Numbered from the stretch's first letter, positions 9,334 through 20,270 are shown. The stretch is 64,000 nt of DNA from Telmatactis stephensoni (GCA_029948255.1 JALIZF010001353.1:124001-188000); one strand, 5' to 3'. Notes: generated by a model not told the origin, from the letters alone. Made by a program: numbers and translations.

Positions 9334-9401
9334 GGAGTTGCATGTCCATATCTTATTAATACATCATTAATAACAATGACTGAAACAGAATAATTTACTA
9401 T
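9334..9401 (+). repeat. Split direct repeat B2 (right terminus)
   Basis: 68-bp copy of B1. It ends at CTAT (9398-9401), after which host sequence ACTCGTGG begins. Confidence 0.92.
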
Positions 9402-9739
9402 ACTCGTGGTATAAAGGTCATATCACGTAACTTGAATGGAAATACTTGATTGGTCTGTTTGCTCATTAAGTACTCATGACTTTAAAAAACTGTTGTCAAG
9501 GCCACAAATCCCAATTTGCATTTCAAGATTTGCAACTTATATATATTGAAAGATTTGGAACCAGATCAGAAAATAATGATGAAACTATATTTTCACTATG
9601 TCCATAGAGATTGATTTTCGAAATAAAAAAAGAAACATAGGAAATCTAACTATGTAAAGGCAAACTATTCGAATGGAGGCAAACAGTCGTAATTGTAAGG
9701 AAATCTCAATTTGATGATATTTTAATCGAAGTGGACTTT
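9402..9739. other. Intergenic AT-rich stretch
   Basis: Nothing recognised: no gene, no clear inverted repeat. Confidence 0.4.
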
Positions 9740-10700
9740 GGAATAATCTTTATAATAAAAACAAACGCTATAGCAGACGACGTTTCGGCGATAATCTGGA
9801 CGCCATTATCAAGTCATTGTGATTGAAAGTTAACAGTGTGTTTACATAAGCAGATGAAAATAAGTTCAGAGTCATTGTTGTGAGTCCTTGTGGACTAACA
9901 AGGTGTAAATTCACACGAATAGCTTAGCGCGCAAAGACTCTGATTGGATATTTAACTTTGGCGCTTTATCTCTTAATATGTGCATCATCTCATAGATCGG
10001 CTTTGTATCTATCCGTCGTTTTATAATACAAAAACATAGTGTGGATTCCTTTGTTTTTAGCACTGTTCCACTATGAGCGCCGTTCTTTGTTAATTTTTTT
10101 TCTTTTTTTATTCATTCATTTGAGTCAATATTTAAGGCAGGTAAATTCAAATAGCTAGTTTTAATGGAGCCCTGAGAACCGGTACACGATGACAGAGCAC
10201 ATAGAGGCTGACAGTCTAGTTTGCTTCGGCATTTCTTCAGCACAGAGAAACATTTGGTTGGGATTGGCGTAGTGAGACGGTGGTTCTCTCTGTAATGCCT
10301 TCCAATGGACGAATAACGATGCTCATCAAGGTGTCTTGAAGTGAAACCAATATACTCTGCATCATACAAATTACATCTACAATTGTAAACAACAAGTTCT
10401 TGGTTGACGATTGGTGGTTTTGTCTCGCGCATCTTTATTGCGTCGTACACTTTATGGCTTGTGAAGACTGGTTGTATGTCACTGGCGATTTTCCTATTCA
10501 GTTGATTTAGTTGACGCCTCACTCAGTATCAGCAGACTTTTGATCCTTGAACGGCAGGAAGACCCTGATGGTCTTGCTCTGGTCGGAGGTTTGGAGCAGC
10601 TGTTGGTGTGATGTTTTGGAACTGATGAATGTACTTGTGATGCTGTCAATCAATTTCTCTGGATACTTTAACTTTAGAAACATCGTCTTTAATTAACTGT
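9740..10700 (-). pseudogene. Penelope-like retroelement remnant (GIY-YIG endonuclease end)
   Basis: On the minus strand, 10112-10522 encodes RRQLNQLNRKIASDIQPVF followed by LVVYNCRCNLYDAEYIGF and IGRHYRENH. This is the linker and GIY-YIG endonuclease region typical of Penelope-like elements. Upstream, in another frame (about 10535-10600), TIRVFLPFKDQKSADT continues the same domain, so a frameshift is present. The helix between TSRHL and DEH looks shortened, consistent with decay. Downstream (about 9760-9830) the sequence AATGGCGTCCAGATTATC and GCCGAAACGTCGTC resembles the repeated ends of such elements. The RT core is missing. A dead 3' fragment. Confidence 0.75.
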
Positions 10701-11953
10701 CTGCTAGCGTTTGTTTTTACTAAAGAGATATGGTGATATTTTGAAATCGAAATTAAAGCAGCCCAAATTAAATGAAAACGTCACATTATTCTTAAAAATG
10801 CGCGCGCAGTCAGATAATGCTGGACTTATCACAATTGTGACAAAAGCTTTTGCTTTGTACACGTCACACTGAGCAAATGTGCGCTCTAGCTAGTTTATTC
10901 CCACGAGGCCTAGTCAAGTTTTATATTTCTGATAAGTAACATTACGATGAATTCTATCAAATGAAAATCCGATGAAATACTGCTGACAACACATCATCAT
11001 TTGGATGATAATTAAGCAGCTGCCAGTATAAGCCTCCGCTACAAAGGTAAGGACGATAAACTGATGGTCTTTTATTAATCTTTGCATTGAGTCTTCAAGT
11101 TCTATCGAACTCGTTTTCCTAAGCTAAAATAAAGTTTAGCGTTTACATTTAAGCTTGAGTTGCGTACGTCACACAACGTTACGTCAGTACAAACTTCCTA
11201 GAGAAGAGACTGACAGTCATGGCCCTCATCAAAGAAGCATCTTGTCGAGCTGAGAGTTGCAAATTAATGTTATCATTGACCAACGACAAAACGTATTGCT
11301 GTATTCTGGGCCAAACATCAGTTATATTTTGGTATCAATGAAAGCTCTTGCGAGTTGCTCCGCATGAACACTTTGCTAAGTCTTTTAAAATCTTTTGCGA
11401 TAACGAATTTAAAAATTTAGCAATTCTTAATTCTTTTCAACTGAATATTTGTAAATGTAAATAAGGTTTACTAGCATTTCAATCAATTAATCGGTTGTGA
11501 CATGCTGTTAGTAAAACTCGGTACTGCATAAACTTGTGAAAACTTGTTTTAAAGTGGGTTTTTGGTTGTATAAATTGTATAGCTTTACTTTTGGTGATAA
11601 CATAAATACAAATATTGTACTTTTGTTAATAATTACTATGCTAATGAGATCATTTGTTAACACAGCCAAACACGGCATCTTTATTCATTTCTTCGGCGTT
11701 CCAAACCTTTTGTCGTGATCAATATTAAGGTGACGCATCGGAAATTCCTTACAAATTCGACTTACAAAAACCTTTAATCAATTTGTTAAAATCGCGTGCA
11801 ATTTTAATAAAACGTTCCGAGCTTACTCCTTTTATCCAGTTATAAATTGGTTGTAAGCGATTTTAATTGTTAAAAGGGAATATTTTCTGAATAATTACAA
11901 CAAAACTCGACTCCACTATTTCAGAATCGTCCACCGTCTAGATTAATTAAAGC
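10701..11953. other. Intergenic AT-rich stretch
   Basis: No gene, RNA or clear repeat boundary recognised. Short open frames here have no family features. Confidence 0.4.
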
Positions 11954-11954
11954 C

Positions 11955-12090
11955 GTGGCTACACGGATGATTTTTTGACATCTTCAACGTTACAATTTCG
12001 TGCACCACGTCTATTTGTTTATGAAAACCAGTCCTTCATGTCACGTCGTCTTTTTTGCTGCCAGCATTTTTTCGCTCGTGTAGCTACCAC
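11955..12090. mobile_element. Small MITE-like inverted-repeat element
   Basis: Left end GTGGCTACACGG and right end CGTGTAGCTACCAC are imperfect inverted repeats about 135 bp apart. No convincing target duplication was found. Confidence 0.4.
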
Positions 12091-13215
12091 AATGGTGATT
12101 TCAAAAAACTGCAGCTTAAAATTGTATTGGAGGAAATAGACGATACTCCGGAAATCAGTGCCGTGGACCACTAAGATCTAGTCTTAAAATCCTGATCGAG
12201 TTTTATCAAAATCTATGAAGAAGAAATGTGTGTAACTGATTTGCCACCAAAAGAATGCCCAGAGAATGCCAGGAAGTTGTAGTGAACCTTTCTGACATCC
12301 CATGTACTTTCATATCAACGAATACCGACCTCAAATCTAAATGAAAAATATAATATAATGTTTGCTTGGTAAATGCGCAAAACTGATCGCCGACCCAAAC
12401 CGTTGAAGAATATAAGCAATTTTAGTCAGTCTTTAAAAAGCGCTAAAACTCAAACAATTCCCGGAAGTCCTGTTATGATTGTTTTGGTCGGATTTTCGAA
12501 AAAAATTGCGGCCATGTTCGCGTGGATCGGAGCCGAATGGGTTTCGGTACTACGAAAAAGGACAATACTTTCGTGTTGGTCAAAAAATCTATCGCTATTT
12601 TTTCCTTCTTTAGATTAATTTTAGGTCATTATTGTTGGTTTTAGTTCCTCATATGCTTTCAAAAAATACCGTTTTCGGCCTTTCGTCCAAACAGCTGCTA
12701 ATTTTAAAATCGAAGCAGTTTAACGCATATTAGTTAGAATCGAGTTCTATTTCTGCAGCTTTTCCTGCAACGTTGAGTGCAACATTGCATGGATGGACAC
12801 ACATGCAACTCTGTTGCACGCAATATAATGTTACAGAACTAACATCGTGTGTGTGGGCCTTAGTACCTCGTCGGTCAAAAAGTCCCAGGCCCCTCTCCGA
12901 TCCATCCGATCGAAAGGGAATATGGGTAGATTTTCTAACTATAAAACCACACGAATATCATCGAGACAATTCAACACTAGGCAATTCAACACTAGGCAAT
13001 TCAAAACTAAGGCCGACGAAAATGAGGACTTGACGGTATTTCAAAGTCTGCGCAATTAGGAACTTAGGCCTTTGCAATTGGACGACTTCTCAAACTCATT
13101 AATTATTCGGGAGGACTCTAACCCAATTTAATTTTTAAGAAACTATTAACTAATAGTTATGCATGCACGGATAATTTCTTTAACAGTTCAAAAAATTCCG
13201 TCCTGGTCTACGAAT
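12091..13215. other. Intergenic stretch with a short tandem repeat
   Basis: No gene seen. A 16-bp unit (AGGCAATTCAACACT-like) is repeated about three times at 12966-13012. Confidence 0.4.
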
Positions 13216-13293
13216 TAGCCTGTGGCTTAGTGGTAAGCCATAGATATTAGTAAGTTATTCGTGGTTAGGAGTTCGAGTCTCGGTACTGGTTAC
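13216..13293 (+). mobile_element. tRNA-like sequence (Pol III promoter, SINE head or tRNA fossil)
   Basis: An A-box match (TGGCTTAGTGG, about 13222) and a B-box match (AGTTCGAGTCT, about 13270) lie some 48 bp apart, as in a tRNA. The D-arm GGCTTAGTGGTAAGCC folds well. The acceptor ends pair only partly (TAGCCTG with CTGGTTA) and no clean anticodon arm is visible, so a functional tRNA is unlikely. Confidence 0.45.
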
Positions 13294-13524
13294 CATGAAA
13301 ATTATATTTCAAGAGTTTTTCAATGCTTTAAAATGTAAAGTTAGATAAGGAACTATGTTTTTTTTTCTGAGCTAATAGAACGATTTCACATAACTCACTT
13401 TTAGATGGAAATGAGTAAAATGATATGCAAACGACAATTTAGTATGTTAATAATGTAAACGCACGAAACTGCACGCATGGCACGCAACAAGTTGACAAGG
13501 TGGCCCTGAAATTTAGTTACTGAA

Positions 13525-13645
13525 TTTATAATACACTATACAAAATTACTCGATTCTGATTGGACGAGAGGAGTACAATTAAATCGTTAATTGTACTCTG
13601 TAGAGTACCTATTAAGTCGCTATGGCAACGATAGTGTATTATAAA
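13525..13645. mobile_element. Nested MITE with TTTATAATACACTAT ends
   Basis: 15-bp perfect terminal inverted repeats (13525-13539 and 13631-13645), with an inner inverted repeat GAGTACAATTAA / TTAATTGTACTC. Confidence 0.7.
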
Positions 13646-13650
13646 TAAAA

Positions 13651-13808
13651 AATCACACGATCTTCTCGTACAATTCAGAATTAATAGTTACTCGTAATGT
13701 TTTGAAAACTCTCAAATAGGACTCGCCTAAAGGCTCGTCCTATTTTGAGAACTTTCAAAACATTACTCGTACCTATTAATTCCGAATTGTACTCAAGATC
13801 GTGCGATT
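13651..13808. mobile_element. Nested fold-back hairpin
   Basis: Nearly continuous palindrome with arms of about 70 bp (AATCACACGATCTTCTCGTA at the outer end). Its apex is ACTCGCCTAAAGGCTCGTCC. The apex resembles those of the fold-backs at 15569-15693 and 46801-46935. Confidence 0.75.
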
Positions 13809-14012
13809 TCCTATACTAACAGTTATGACGCTTTTCAAATGAGTTTGAGTTTATGTCGTTCATTTATATGATTCATCATGCTCATCTATGTGATCGGAGC
13901 GTGTGGTTTCGTGCGTTTACATGATTAACATGCTATTTTGTCATTAGACCTAGCATATTATTTTACTCATTTGCATCTAAACGTGAATAATGTGAAATCG
14001 TTCTATTTCTAA

Positions 14013-14252
14013 GGGGATGTTTACATGGCACTAGGATCATCTTAGCACTAGCAGGCGAATCATCCTACCTGCTATACATTTACTGCATTCTGTTTACACG
14101 CTAATGTTGGGGACCCTGTGGTAGTTCTGGTGATCTAGGACAAGCAATCACTCATTTCTTTGAACTCTCCTTCGGGTTGCTTCGGGCATGTAAACTAAAC
14201 GTAAAAGTTGGTTCGCCTGCTAGGATGATCCTAGTGCCTTGTAAACACCCCC
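14013..14252. mobile_element. PIF/Harbinger-like MITE, TAA duplication
   Basis: 240 bp with about 45-bp imperfect inverted ends (GGGGATGTTTACATGGCACT and the complement of AGTGCCTTGTAAACACCCCC). TAA occurs on each side (14010-14012, 14253-14255). The 3-bp TWA-type duplication suggests the PIF/Harbinger superfamily. Confidence 0.65.
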
Positions 14253-14326
14253 TAAGAGTCACTTACAAAGCGTTTCCAAAGTACATTTATGATAAGAAAT
14301 AGAATAAAACACCCCAGGATTGTCTG

Positions 14327-14364
14327 GAAATGATTTCAAAGTCCTAGGACTTTGAAATCATTTC
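14327..14364. repeat. Perfect 38-bp palindrome
   Basis: 19-bp arms with no spacer, centred on CCTAGG (14343-14348). The half-site GAAATGATTTCAAAG is repeated just to the right. Confidence 0.9.
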
Positions 14365-14663
14365 AAAGTACTTTAGAGCGGACTTTCCAGGGTTTCAAAG
14401 TTCATCATGTGACCTAATTTGAGGCACCTGGTTGGCTGATTGCCTCATGAATAATTAATGAGTTTGAGAATGATACTGCATATACTTGCACAATACAAAC
14501 ATTTAAATATGATAAAAAATATCAATAAAAGGAAATTTTCAAAATTATCTCCTTCAAAGCCAACTATCATATTTGTAACGATTTTAACCATTCTCTAAAA
14601 TCAGTATAAAAGGTTCTTGTTTTGACACATTCTAGGAAGAAATGTTCAATTGTCCCTTCTTGC

Positions 14664-15091
14664 CCCGGGGGGGGGGGGACTCAGATCGAAAATGGACGGG
14701 GATGCTCGTCGTACCTTTTAGGGGTCAAAATCAGCGATCTGGTACCTTTTAGGGTATCTCTGACTTTAGTGGACTACTAGAGACCTTGCTGGTACCTTTT
14801 AGGGTGATTTTTTTCCTCCATCAACGATTAAATACTGGAAACAAAGATCGGATTGCACGACCATCAAATTGTTCGTATATAAATAGACACAATTGATCGC
14901 TTGATTGACTAAAATATGCAAAATGTTAAATTTAGTGTTTTTGAGTTGGCACCTTTTAGGGGTAAAAACATGTCTTGCCACGCCCACCCCGGATATGACT
15001 TTGGTACCTTTTAGGGGTCATTTTTAAAATTTCCGACGAGCATCCCCGTCCTAGTCTTATATATAGGAGTCCCCCCCCCCCCCCCCCCGGG
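14664..15091 (+). mobile_element. GGTACCTTTTAGGG element, copy 1
   Basis: 428 bp, flanked by a perfect 8-bp duplication CTTCTTGC (14656-14663, 15092-15099). Ends are CCCGGGG plus G/C runs, then GACTC; a subterminal inverted repeat GGACGGGGATGCTCGTCG is present at both ends. Five direct repeats of GG(T/C)ACCTTTTAGGG lie inside. No coding capacity. Same family as 45562-45962 and 54328-54744. Confidence 0.9.
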
Positions 15092-15366
15092 CTTCTTGCT
15101 CATAACACAAACTACAATTTGGGAATTGCACAAATTTGAACAAAAAGAGCTTATGATTCAAATAGAGACAATTGTTTAATAGCTTAAACTGAAAAGCTCT
15201 TAATTTAACATCAATTGTAGTTGCGTAAATTCTTGAATATACCGCTGACCACTCAATGTCCGGTGCATTTAGTTTCTGTGAGATATAATTTTGAGCAGTT
15301 GCATGTTTATTTTGTTTATTTTTAATTTCCGATTAATATAATTCCATTTAATAATTTTGGAGCTTA

Positions 15367-15551
15367 ATTACTTTACTAATTATATAGCTGCCTCTAAATC
15401 ACATATTGCCAACAGATAGATTTTTCTTTAATTTTGGTTGACTGTCCAATTTTTCTTAAATTGGACCGCTTGAAATTGGACAATTTACCAAAAAATAGAG
15501 ATAAGTGCTCATAATATTGGATTTAGAGGCAACTATATAATTAATAAGTAA
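15367..15551. mobile_element. MITE with TTACTTTACTAATTATATAG ends
   Basis: About 33-bp inverted ends (15367-15400 and 15519-15551). The inner part contains GTCCAATTT / AAATTGGAC hairpins related to the adjacent fold-back. Confidence 0.65.
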
Positions 15552-15568
15552 CAGGACTCAATTATGCT

Positions 15569-15693
15569 TGTCCAATTTGAAAAAACTGAACTCAAAAAAT
15601 TCCTCTGACTGCCAAATTGGACTCGGCCTGCGGCCTCGTCCAATTTTGGCAGTCCTCGGAATTTTCTTCGTCCAATTATTTTCAAATTGGACA
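15569..15693. mobile_element. Fold-back element with CGGCCTGCGGCC apex
   Basis: Arms of about 54 bp (outer TTGTCCAATTTGAAAA; inner ACTGCCAAATTGGAC) meet at GACTCGGCCTGCGGCCTCGT, a GC-rich loop in AT-rich arms. Confidence 0.75.
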
Positions 15694-15980
15694 GCATGGA
15701 GACCTATTACATATACTTATCAGCAGACTTTTACTAAATAATTCAATATGTGTGATCTCCGCTTCTCCATTGAGTTTTTTTGGTTGCTCTTGGATTTTAT
15801 TCTTCCAATCAATTAGAACAGCGTTAATAATTCCTCTCCATATCAGATAATCTTTATCCTTCCACCCTTTCTCTCTCATTTGGTTCCAATTTGGTCCATC
15901 GTCACTTTCCCACACATGGTAGATAAATTTAATACTTCGATCGGTCTCTTTCTGGTCAGTTATGTTCTAGCTCTGTTTAA

Positions 15981-16174
15981 CGAATTGCCATAATGAAGAT
16001 GGTCTTGAGTTGTCTGTCCTCTTATTGACACACTCTTGACACGTCATAAAATTGTTCAAAACTCAAGTGGAATCACGAGCGCAGCGAATGATTTCAATGC
16101 AAAGTTTTGAACATTTTATGGCGTCAAGAGTGTGTCAATAAGAGGACAGACAACTCAAAATCATCTTCAATTCG
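15981..16174. mobile_element. Fold-back element upstream of the second PAQR gene
   Basis: Arms 15981-16062 and 16102-16174 are near-perfect inverses (GAGTTGTCTGTCCTCTTATT, GACACACTCTTGACACGTC). The apex is CTCAAGTGGAATCACGAGCG. A third partial arm (TGTCTGTCCTCTTATTGACA) recurs at 16266-16292, only 120 bp from the PAQR start codon, so fold-back sequence reaches into the likely promoter. Confidence 0.8.
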
Positions 16175-16410
16175 TTTTTTACAATAAGTATTTGAGATGA
16201 AAGTTAAAAAATCCTTTTCAAACCGGGTAACAAAACGAGCGCGCGCGCCGAAACGCGTCAGCAGTGTGTCTGTCCTCTTATTGACACACTCTCATCAACC
16301 AATCAGATCGCGAGATTTGTATCAAGTGTTGTAAAATAATATATTCTATTAAATGTCTTCTAGAAAATCGTCGAAAACCTGTATGGCCCGATAAATTTTA
16401 CACAACAGTC

Positions 16411-17562
16411 ATGGTCAAGAACGTGAATGAAAATATAACTGCACCAAATCCTGTAGACGCAGAAGCTTCCGATCAAATAAACAACAATATGACGATGCGG
16501 CGATTGTCTACACGATCAAACACGCTTCTGTGTCATGAGGTAGAGAAATTTCATCGAGAGCCTTTCATCACATCTGGGTACAGGGACAGTGATAACATCA
16601 CCGTGCGACGATGTTTTGCTACCTTGTTTACCATCCATAACGAGACCTTCAACATCTGGAGTCATCTGGTTGCATTAGCTGGATTTCTGATCTATTTTAC
16701 TTCCATATTCGTAGAGAATGACATACTGGGCAATCCATCCATCTACCCTCTTATTTGCTCTGCAATTGGCACGTGTTTCTTGTATTTTTCAAGTGCTTTT
16801 GCTCACTTGTTCTGCTGCATGTCATGGAAAGTGCGAAATGCATGTTTTTATTTAGACCACGCTGCCATCAGCATTTCTACTTTTGCTACCAGCCAGGCAA
16901 CAATTTTCTTCGCCCGCCCATTGAAACACCAAACATTTGCTCTTTTTGACATTCCTCCAATTTTTCTTTGCTGCTCAGTTTTTCTCGGTTGTGTAAATGT
17001 GATTTTAGGGTGCTTGTCACGTCATCGGTATAGAAAATATCGTTTTCTTATACGTACCAGCATCTACGTTGTTAGATTCATTTTCGATGCTGCTCCCTTC
17101 ACAGCACGTTGTTTTGTCTACGAGTCATGCAGACCTTCTCATGTATACCTTTTTAAACAAGGCCTTTTCTGCTATGCGTTAGCTGCGATGGTGAACGCTT
17201 CTCGAATACCAGAGCGCCTGTTTCCTGGCTATTTCGATCTGCTTGGTTATAGTCACCATTTCTTGCATATCTTGGTAGTTGTCGGTAGCTATGATTCCTT
17301 TACTGTGCTTCATGCAGACATGATGGAAAGAAAAGATGTCCTCTCAGCCTCACCCTACCCACCAACATTCTTTACAACGTTTGGGTTGTTGATACTCTTG
17401 GCCATTTCCAATAGCGTTGTTGTGGTTTGGTTTGTACGCAACTGGCTGACAACTGAAGAAGAGGAACTATTTTTAGGATCCAAGTATCTTGTTGTAAAGA
17501 AGAAACAAAGTAGATTTGACAGTGAAGCCATTGACAATCAAATGGAAAAGAAAACTAAATAA
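16411..17562 (+). CDS. PAQR family receptor, complete, single exon
   Basis: 383 residues. Predicted seven-helix membrane protein of the progestin and adipoQ receptor family. Family blocks in order: PFITSGYR (about 52-59), HNETFNIWSH, the SSAFAHLFCCMS segment with its conserved Ser/His, an aspartate in FYLDHAAIS, then RIPERLFPGYFDLLGYSHHF with the C-terminal histidines. HNETxNIWxH is closest in form to membrane progestin receptors (PAQR5/7/8), but paralogue-level assignment needs a tree. The start ATG is followed by a polar, roughly 45-residue cytoplasmic region. The C-terminus is acidic, then Lys-rich, as in the truncated tandem paralogue at 1-728. No intron interrupts it. A poly(A) signal follows the stop by 14 bp. 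Confidence 0.93.
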   Translation: MVKNVNENITAPNPVDAEASDQINNNMTMRRLSTRSNTLLCHEVEKFHREPFITSGYRDSDNITVRRCFATLFTIHNETFNIWSHLVALAGFLIYFTSIFVENDILGNPSIYPLICSAIGTCFLYFSSAFAHLFCCMSWKVRNACFYLDHAAISISTFATSQATIFFARPLKHQTFALFDIPPIFLCCSVFLGCVNVILGCLSRHRYRKYRFLIRTSIYVVRFIFDAAPFTARCFVYESCRPSHVYLFKQGLFCYALAAMVNASRIPERLFPGYFDLLGYSHHFLHILVVVGSYDSFTVLHADMMERKDVLSASPYPPTFFTTFGLLILLAISNSVVVVWFVRNWLTTEEEELFLGSKYLVVKKKQSRFDSEAIDNQMEKKTK

Positions 17563-17576
17563 ATGCACGAATCATT

Positions 17577-17582
17577 AATAAA
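17577..17582 (+). terminator. Poly(A) signal of the PAQR gene
   Basis: AATAAA shortly after the PAQR stop codon, followed by a T/G-rich stretch (TTTTGTTGTTTTTTGTC). Confidence 0.6.
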
Positions 17583-17959
17583 GAATTTTCGTTCCATTTC
17601 ATCGAACTTTTGTTGTTTTTTGTCTTCTTCAGTCATCCCTTCCAACCCTCCCAATGGACGTGTATAATGTAAACTCCATTTATCGTATACATATCGAGGT
17701 CAGTTTCTTCTAGCTTGTTGCTAATTTCCTGGCCCAACGATTAGCATTTGAATGTTCTGATAACGAGGTTGCAAAAGATGGCATTTCTATTACTAACGGG
17801 TTATTAACGAAAGAAAAATTATCACAACATGTAAGTAAGGTAAAATAATAAAAGTTCTCAAATGAAAAGAATCTAATCCTTCACTGGCACTGGAAAATCG
17901 TCTTGAGTTCCAGAGAAAAAGTCAAATATAAATTATCATATAGAGTTTATAATAGCAGA

Positions 17960-18068
17960 CCATAACATTAAGAGAGCGAAACTCGTGGATTGAAGTCTGC
18001 GCGATGTGCTTGGCGTTTAAGGGTATTTTTAGTGACAGGAAGTTGAAACCATCGCGCGCGAAAGCTCC
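17960..18068 (+). repeat. Dispersed repeat, copy 1
   Basis: ACATTAAGAGAGCGAAACTC ... GCGCGATGTGCTTGGCG ... CATCGCGCGCGAAAGCTC is similar, in inverse orientation, to 37134-37235. No element boundary could be fixed. Confidence 0.6.
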
Positions 18069-20236
18069 ACAAACAATGAAATTTGATAGTCGGAGAAGAA
18101 GAAAAAACTGATCCATTGTTTGATAGTCCTGTGCGCGCGATATGGCATCACCTTCCCGGCGTAGGCTCCACCGTGAATGCACATCAGAGCATCAAAGTTA
18201 TAACCATTTTCTGCTATAGATTCTCAGGCCTAGGGAATATCCATCATTGACTAGAGCGAACTAAACCTGGATTAAACGTCCTGGGCGCGGTAGTAATCGA
18301 TCAAAAAGACTGGCGAGAACAACGCTAAAATGGGTGATATTCGCGTTCCTAGTCTGCGCGAGGTTTTCTCTTTTGTGCTTCTCTAACTCTTGAAATTAAC
18401 GGTAAAACCCTCTCTTTCTTTTTTCTTTTTATCTCAAGCCATACTTATCTGTTTTGTTTTTGTTTTGTTTTTTTGTCTAAGAAATAAAAAAACCATGTCC
18501 ATTGAATGAATTGTCGTCAGATTTCCACATTGTTTTTACAACTCTATACACATTTTGGGCGCGTAAATGCATGGCAATTTGCTTTTACTGATAATCATAT
18601 TTGCAACTCATCAAATGATTTATGCAATCAATTAAAACGGCTAGAAAGAACTCAGATCTATATCTTTCCAAACAGTCTACATCTTTTCCCGGAAACAAAT
18701 ATTCCCATTCTTTAGACAACATTCAGTGATTACATACTTTTTGAACAAAATCACTGCGAATCATTGCAAATGCCTACAACATCTTATAGCTCGATAACCA
18801 AATAGTGACCCCCACTTTTATCTCGGCTTTTACTAAATTGCCTAGTAACAATGATCTATAAGTGACAAGATTTTAAAGAAATTTAGTTGATGAAAGCCAA
18901 GGCTCCGAAACTATCTTTTTGTATGAGCATGTGTTTAACGGCGCTGTACCTGACCGTGCCGTTTTCACTACAAAATCTACAGACTCTTATGCTGCCATGT
19001 GTTTATACAAAATGTTGTAATAGAGCAGTTTCCGAATCAGTGGGAAACTTACTGCTCCGTACTATAACCGTGTCAGTGCCGTAATGTTTATAAAAACATT
19101 CCAAAATTCTGCCGTGACCGGCCCGTGCCATTTTGCCCAGTCACAAGAAAACCGCTGTATTGTATAGTACAGTAGTTTGTACAAATGTTGTAATTAAGTT
19201 GGTTGTAGTATCATTATTATAATGAACTAGGCGAGTAGTTAGTATCACTAGATTATAAATCCCTCGTATAGATGTAACTCTTTATATCGGACTGACCGTT
19301 GTTTCAACCATTTTAGCTCTTTTATCTCAGTCAGCTGAAAAAATCAAAAAACATACTTGCTGTTAAAACTAGTAATAACAGCGATGAAGAATTGCGCATA
19401 AATGCATTAGATCTACCCATGATGCAAATTGAAAATAGTTCTTCAGTAACTATATCAAAAGTTACATCTAGTCATCTCATAAGATAAAGTTGCTGTTATT
19501 CTTGTTTTTGCAATGTGAGGTGGTTCAAGGTTTAATCAAGAATAAAAATTGCTATTACCACAGTGGGAGGAAGAGGATGGAGGGAAACAAGGAGCTACAA
19601 CGAACCCCTTGGTTTTTTGCGATTTTAGCGTCCGGGACGCTAAAGTTCCATAGGTCGAAAGATGTCGAAACGTCAGTAATATGGTCAGAAGCAAATAGCC
19701 TTCAACAGCCTTCAGCCTTTAACTTAGATGATGAAAAGAAATGATTCTTTTCTTATTGTAAAGAAGAGTTATATTGAACATCTAGCAAAAACAATATATA
19801 AGTGGAGCCTTAATTAACGACTTGCAGACATCAGGAAGATTTATTTTGCTATTCTCAAGGCTAGGGTTATTATTATTATTTATTTATTTATTTATTTTTC
19901 CTTTTTTATAGAGGGAAATTAAAAAAAGGTTTCCAACTTTCTTCATGTCTGTTCTATAGCTCCGATATCGATACAAGATACTGATTGGTTGGTTCTTAAT
20001 CTGATGGTGGACATGAACGTGCACGTCTACGTATTAGGAGACGTATTGCAAAAACCAAGGGGTTCAATTCATTGAAGGCTCTCCTCCCTCCTTTTCCCTC
20101 TCCCAGTCCTCCTCCCCTTCCTTCACCCTCCCCTACCCTACCCCTCCCTTTAATTTGCCCTTTCCTCTCCCTCCCTTTGCCCTTCGTAATTCCCTCCCCC
20201 TCCCCCTCCCCTTCCCTGCCCCACCCCCTCCCTTTG
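18069..20236. other. Intergenic stretch between PAQR and the collagen/Ig/CUB gene
   Basis: No gene recognised. About 19028-19130 is a decayed inverse relative of the MITE at 28466-28632 (shared GTGTCAGTGCCGTAATGTTT). Around 19872-19895 is a TTTA-type simple repeat that offers minus-strand AATAAA signals for the gene ending at 20237. Confidence 0.45.
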
Positions 20237-20270
20237 CTATCCCCTCCCCTCCCCTTTCCTCCCTCCCCAA
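20085..20270. repeat. Pyrimidine-rich low-complexity tract
   Basis: CCTCCCTTTCCC-type sequence with almost no purines on the + strand. It begins just past the CUB exon of the minus-strand gene and could form triplex-type structure. Confidence 0.85.

Larger units (their letters stand above)
2876..9401 (+). mobile_element. Ngaro/PAT-type tyrosine-recombinase retrotransposon, apparently complete
   Basis: The element is 6526 bp. Its ends follow the split-direct-repeat plan A1 - coding - B1 - A2 - B2 known from Ngaro and PAT elements of the DIRS order. A1 (2876-3055) and A2 (9059-9238) are both 180 bp and I see no mismatch by eye. B1 (8995-9062) and B2 (9334-9401) are both 68 bp and likewise identical. 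B1 and A2 share the 4-bp overlap CTAT, which also marks both outer ends. Coding order is Gag (CCHC knuckle), RT/RNase H, then tyrosine recombinase. No integrase or LTR pair is present. Identical repeats and open frames suggest recent insertion. Whether it is active, and its exact clade (Ngaro versus PAT), need a phylogeny of the RT and YR domains. Confidence 0.9.
13375..14006. mobile_element. Large composite fold-back with nested hairpins
   Basis: The outer arms, 13375-13469 and 13908-14006, are about 95-99 bp inverted repeats (outer end ATAGAACGATTTCACAT, inner end GTAAACGCACGAAA). Two further palindromic units sit inside, at 13525-13645 and 13651-13808. Together these look like insertions of one inverted-repeat element into another. 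Confidence 0.8.

Noticed and set aside
2876..9401. LTR retrotransposon or DIRS1-type element with inverted ends
   Set aside because: No long terminal repeats in LTR position and no integrase; the ends are split direct repeats, not inverted repeats.
13216..13293. Functional tRNA gene
   Set aside because: Promoter boxes match but the acceptor and anticodon stems do not pair well.
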